Source: Corallium rubrum
Taxonomy: Eukaryota; Cnidaria; Anthozoa; Scleralcyonacea; Coralliidae
Assembly: GCA_964035015.1 (NCBI GenBank)
Contig: OZ036004.1
Span: forward strand, 7,021,384 to 7,085,383
Length of the DNA: 64,000 nt
Direction of reading: 5' to 3'
The notes beneath the pieces were generated by a model. That model was not told where the DNA came from, did no database searches, and was given only the letters and a program-made list of their open reading frames with translations. A program made the translations under genes and the position numbers. How positions within the stretch are numbered: the first letter of the stretch is position 1; each line of letters opens with the position of its first letter. Shown one piece after another: positions 63,401 to 64,000 of this stretch.

Positions 63401-63669
63401 ATGTGACATCATCAGGCAGGGGCCCCCAAATCAACCCATGTGATGTCATCAGGCAGGGGCCCCCAAATCGACCCATGTGACCCACAATTTCTCTCTGTGT
63501 CCCTGCTCACATGTGGTGCCTATTAAATGTCACATACAGTACTCAATAATTATTATTACATCAGGATCATATAAATATCTAGTATAAATTACAACATTTG
63601 GTATAGGTTTCTCGTGGTTTATTTAAAAAGTATGGAGAAAAAAGAGTTCTGGATACCCCAATCAGTGAG
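60454..63669 (+). CDS. PDHB: Pyruvate dehydrogenase E1 beta subunit, first four exons (continues past the window)
   Basis: Exons: 60454-60504, 60585-60644, 60885-60992, 63607-63669; all phase 0, 130 codons in the window, and the next exon lies beyond 64000. The first 37 residues ([17 protein letters not shown], then [13 protein letters not shown]) are basic, Ser/Thr-rich and lack acids, as a mitochondrial presequence should. The mature part [53 protein letters not shown] and ISE follows human PDHB almost residue for residue. With E1-alpha it forms the thiamine-diphosphate-dependent E1 that decarboxylates pyruvate in the matrix, feeding acetyl-CoA to the TCA cycle. Intron 3 (2.6 kb) is almost wholly MITEs. 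Exon 1 donor (AAG|GTTTCT) is the weakest junction. Confidence 0.93.
61015..61496. mobile_element. hAT-type MITE with a perfect 8-bp target duplication
   Basis: Ends CCAGGGTGCATTCGGTGTA and TACACCGAATGCACCCTGG are perfect 19-bp inverted repeats. AGTGTATT is duplicated at 61007-61014 and 61497-61504. The inner words (TCTTCGGCGTAG, TGGCGTA) are repeated. Intact ends and duplication argue for a recent insertion into PDHB intron 3. Confidence 0.9.
61537..62367. mobile_element. GGTTTCTATAAGATC MITE, interrupted by a hAT-type element
   Basis: Inverted ends GGTTTCTATAAGATCATC and GATGATCTTATAGAAACC. The left arm has CTCCAATCAGACTAGAAGTA and CCCAATCTGATTA, as in the small relative at 9622-9755. The element at 61681-62151 is inserted in its interior. 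Confidence 0.7.
61681..62151. mobile_element. hAT-type MITE rich in CTCCGGC, nested
   Basis: Ends TAGTGCTG and CAGCACTA, with CAATCAGG duplicated exactly at 61673-61680 and 62152-62159. Subterminal arms are runs of CTCCGGC / GCCGGAG, which would let the ends pair over long distances. Confidence 0.85.
62396..62871. mobile_element. Tc1/mariner-like MITE with a nested palindrome
   Basis: Ends CAGTCGTTGGCATCTAAGCG and CGCTTAGATGCCAACGACTG continue inward with GTGTACACCGCC / GGCGGTGTACAC; TA flanks both ends. At about 62473-62693 a second inverted element (CCCATACGAAAATGTTCTAT ... CACATTTTCGTATGGG) carries multiple ATTCTATAGAAT palindromes. Confidence 0.8.
63365..63480 (+). repeat. 47-bp tandem repeat, 3 copies
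   Basis: GGCAGGG(G)CCCCCAAATC then (A/G)ACCCATGTGA(T/C)(G/A)TCATCA is repeated near 63377-63479. It follows a diverged GGGGGGG-rich hAT-like end at 63197-63350. Confidence 0.75.
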
Positions 63670-63774
63670 GTACGACACATTGCTTTCATGTACATGCAGT
63701 GCAGTACCATTATCTTAACTATTTTCTTATTAGTTAGTTTCAGAAATTGCAGCTTGATGTTAGTAATAATTTTC

Positions 63775-63912
63775 AGTTGTTTGCTGTACAAGCTGTGTTA
63801 GTTAGTAATACTGTACTCAGAAAACTCTGAGCTCTAAGCGGGACTCGAACCCACAACCTTCTGAATGCTAGCCAGGCGCTCTAGCCATTGAGCCACTAGA
63901 ACTGGAAACTTA
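63775..63912 (-). mobile_element. tRNA-derived SINE (tRNA-Ala-like head), minus strand
   Basis: On the minus strand: GTTCTAGTGGCTCAATGGCT (A box), GCCTGGCTAGCATTCAGAAG (anticodon loop with AGC), GGTTGTGGGTTCGAGTCCCG (B box), GAGCTCAGAGTTTTCTGAGT, then the tail ACTAACTAACACAGCTTGTA. Same family as 21907-22020; its tail word is the unit of the satellite at 10318-10745. Confidence 0.75.
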
Positions 63913-64000
63913 CTGTTACAACGCGACTTGTAGACCAACAAGTACTTGTAACCGAGCAGTGAAGACTCATTCCTGGAGGACTGGGCACAGTCTAAGGTAT

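Overview
Organism. The window is animal nuclear DNA: intron-rich genes with GT-AG junctions, an AT-rich background, many microsatellites, SINEs and dozens of short inverted-repeat transposons. Gene content (a Fezf zinc-finger factor with all six fingers, a DUF885 ectopeptidase, metazoan mitochondrial genes) and the repeat style fit a non-bilaterian invertebrate, most likely a cnidarian (anthozoan-like). That placement is an inference, not something the sequence proves.

Layout. 1-14 kb holds no gene I can support; it is built of duplicated segments, palindromic MITEs, two tRNA/5S-type SINE relics, a roughly 60-bp satellite and a striking 27-bp minisatellite (12560-13492). 14.3-23.5 kb is one plus-strand gene of seven coding exons encoding a single-pass membrane DUF885 metallopeptidase-like protein; its introns are full of SINEs, MITEs and microsatellites. 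23.6-40.2 kb is a gene desert with tandem repeats, a 5'-truncated LINE, nested MITEs and two groups of a 120-140 bp repeat that carries a hammerhead-ribozyme-like core. 40.4-41.7 kb is a compact two-exon Fezf gene whose first exon encodes a SNAG repressor motif. 41.7-51 kb is again repeats (palindromic MITEs, a full 5S-derived SINE, a cluster of CRE sites, an 18-bp-type G-rich minisatellite).

51.1-64 kb is a compact block of three conserved genes: the mitochondrial phosphate carrier SLC25A3 (plus, 8 coding exons, 347 aa), a PX-BAR sorting nexin of the SNX5/6/32 type (minus, 14 coding exons, 387 aa) lying tail-to-tail with it, and the first four exons of pyruvate dehydrogenase E1-beta (PDHB, plus, running off the right edge), head-to-head with the sorting nexin. 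SLC25A3 and PDHB both serve mitochondrial energy metabolism (phosphate import; acetyl-CoA production); the sorting nexin acts in endosome-to-Golgi sorting and shares only genomic position.

All exon chains below were assembled by hand from splice signals, reading-frame phase and similarity to remembered family sequences. No retrovirus-like or Polinton-like element was recognised.
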